Origin: Bacillota bacterium
GTDB taxonomy: Bacteria > Bacillota > Sulfobacillia > Sulfobacillales > Sulfobacillaceae
NCBI GenBank assembly: GCA_026627385.1
Contig: JAPNUR010000003.1
Coordinates: 62,001 to 126,000, forward strand
DNA length: 64,000 nucleotides
Direction of reading: 5' to 3'
A program made the position numbers and the translations under genes. Of the stretch, positions 63,412 to 64,000 are shown piece by piece. The notes below the pieces were generated by a model. It was not told the origin of the DNA, did not search any database, and saw only the letters and a list, made by a program, of their open reading frames with translations. The number at the start of each line of letters is the position of its first letter. Positions within the stretch are counted from its first letter, which is position 1.

Positions 63412-64000
63412 TTAAAAACCAAAACCGCCGCCAATCCCCCCGAAGCCGCCAAATCCACCGCGGCCAAAGCCTCCGAAGCCTCCAAAACCGCCAAGGCCGC
63501 TAAATGAGGGCATCACGGTGACTGTGACTTTGTGACCGGATGACGTCAGGGAATTCTTCGGAACCATGATGGCCTCGCCAGGCTGCACCCCGTGCGTCAC
63601 GATTACCTCGTTTAGCCCGATGAGGCCGAGTTTGACCCGATTCTTTTGGCCGTTGGCACGCTGCACCGCCCATCCTGCGGGTGTTTCGCTCACCGCGTCA
63701 ATGGGGACAGCTAAACCCGTTTGCGAAGCCACTTTAACGGATAAGTCGGCAGACATTCCTAGCATGGGAATAGGTTTTGTCCCTAAGTGAGTAAAACGCA
63801 CGGTCAAAGGATATGTGGGCGCCGCAGTTGATGATCCCGTGGTCCCCGATGGGGGATTCGACGGATTCAGCGACAACGATGAGACGACGCCTTGATATTG
63901 GACGCCAGGTTCCCCAGGAATCGCGATGGTGACGGGCTGCCCATCCTTTAATTCTCCTACCACTAGTTGTGAGGCGCTGGCGTCAATCATGACATCCTTG
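63412..64000 (-). CDS. RND/MacA-type efflux periplasmic adaptor, C-terminal part
   Basis: The frame is open at the right edge, so the start is outside the window. About 196 residues are seen: LKDGQPVTIAIPGEPGVQYQ, GVVSSLSLNPSNPPSG and TYPLTVRFTHLGTKPIPMLGM are the beta-barrel of HlyD/MacA adaptors, then VPIDAVSETPAGWAV and GLIGLNEVIVTHGVQPGEAI the membrane-proximal domain. An unusual tail of about 25 residues consists of repeated FGG and FGRGG units ending GGIGGGFGF. It links an inner-membrane exporter to the envelope; the Gly/Phe tail is not part of the family. Confidence 0.82.
   Translation of the reverse strand, partial: KDVMIDASASQLVVGELKDGQPVTIAIPGEPGVQYQGVVSSLSLNPSNPPSGTTGSSTAAPTYPLTVRFTHLGTKPIPMLGMSADLSVKVASQTGLAVPIDAVSETPAGWAVQRANGQKNRVKLGLIGLNEVIVTHGVQPGEAIMVPKNSLTSSGHKVTVTVMPSFSGLGGFGGFGGFGRGGFGGFGGIGGGFGF

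Overview
The window is about 64 kb of high-GC chromosomal DNA with strong Shine-Dalgarno sites of the AGGAGG type, frequent GTG and TTG starts, and tightly packed operons. The gene set (menaquinone-style TCA segment, full 5-aminolevulinate-to-uroporphyrinogen heme block, ferrous-iron transport, a DsrE-TusA-sulfide:quinone reductase sulfur cluster, many IS607/IS21/IS256 remnants) fits a moderately thermophilic, acid- and metal-loving Firmicute such as Sulfobacillus. That assignment is an inference from content, not a database match.

Layout. 1-7.1 kb: the end of an AMP-forming acetyl-CoA synthetase, an alpha/beta hydrolase, a NarL-type two-component pair, tatC with a FeoA-like gene, a membrane-bound Fe-S (CCG-domain) oxidoreductase and an SDR. 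7.7-12 kb: a TSUP transporter, an unknown membrane protein on the minus strand, feoB and a small zinc-ribbon gene. 12-17.7 kb: a carbon-metabolism operon icd-mdh-malic enzyme-sucCD from one recognisable promoter. 17.7-23.3 kb (minus): an FUSC-family membrane protein and a three-subunit xanthine-dehydrogenase-like molybdenum hydroxylase. 23.5-32.2 kb: hemA-hemX-hemC-[250 nt untranslated]-hemD fusion-hemB, followed by selA and etfBA, ending at a clear intrinsic terminator. 33.4-33.7 kb: a tRNA-Val/Asp/Phe operon with promoter and terminator. 33.7-39.7 kb: an accessory stretch of small or broken genes (VOC, GNAT, DUF2442/DUF4160, a frameshifted methyltransferase, a coiled-coil nuclease). 39.9-42.6 kb: the sulfur operon dsrE-tusA-sqr-DUF1641. 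43.4-46.3 kb: an IS607 element with a dead tnpB, and a broken 3-hydroxyisobutyrate dehydrogenase beside it. 46.5-48.4 kb (minus): a four-gene redox/metal operon. 48.5-49.7 kb: an MFS transporter. 50.1-59.7 kb: an IclR regulator divergent from a nine-gene catabolic operon combining a second molybdenum hydroxylase with a 2-oxoacid dehydrogenase (E1 alpha, E1 beta, E2), a metallo-beta-lactamase-fold hydrolase and a muconolactone-isomerase-like protein. 60-64 kb: IS3, IS21 and IS256 debris, another MFS transporter and the end of an RND/HlyD-type adaptor.

The most interesting observation is at 47935-48390 (minus). A peroxiredoxin-like gene has a single in-frame TGA exactly where the family has the active-site cysteine of a CxxC motif, giving U-P-F-C. 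Downstream coding continues intact for 113 codons, a short hairpin with a G-starting loop lies about 21 nt after the TGA, and the same window carries selA, whose product loads selenocysteine onto its tRNA. It is best read as a selenoprotein rather than as two broken ORFs. Other points worth attention are an etfB that appears to start at CTG, a hemD fused to a shrunken methyltransferase-like domain, a leaderless IS607 tnpA promoter, and the mixed Mo-hydroxylase/2-oxoacid dehydrogenase operon, whose substrate I cannot name.
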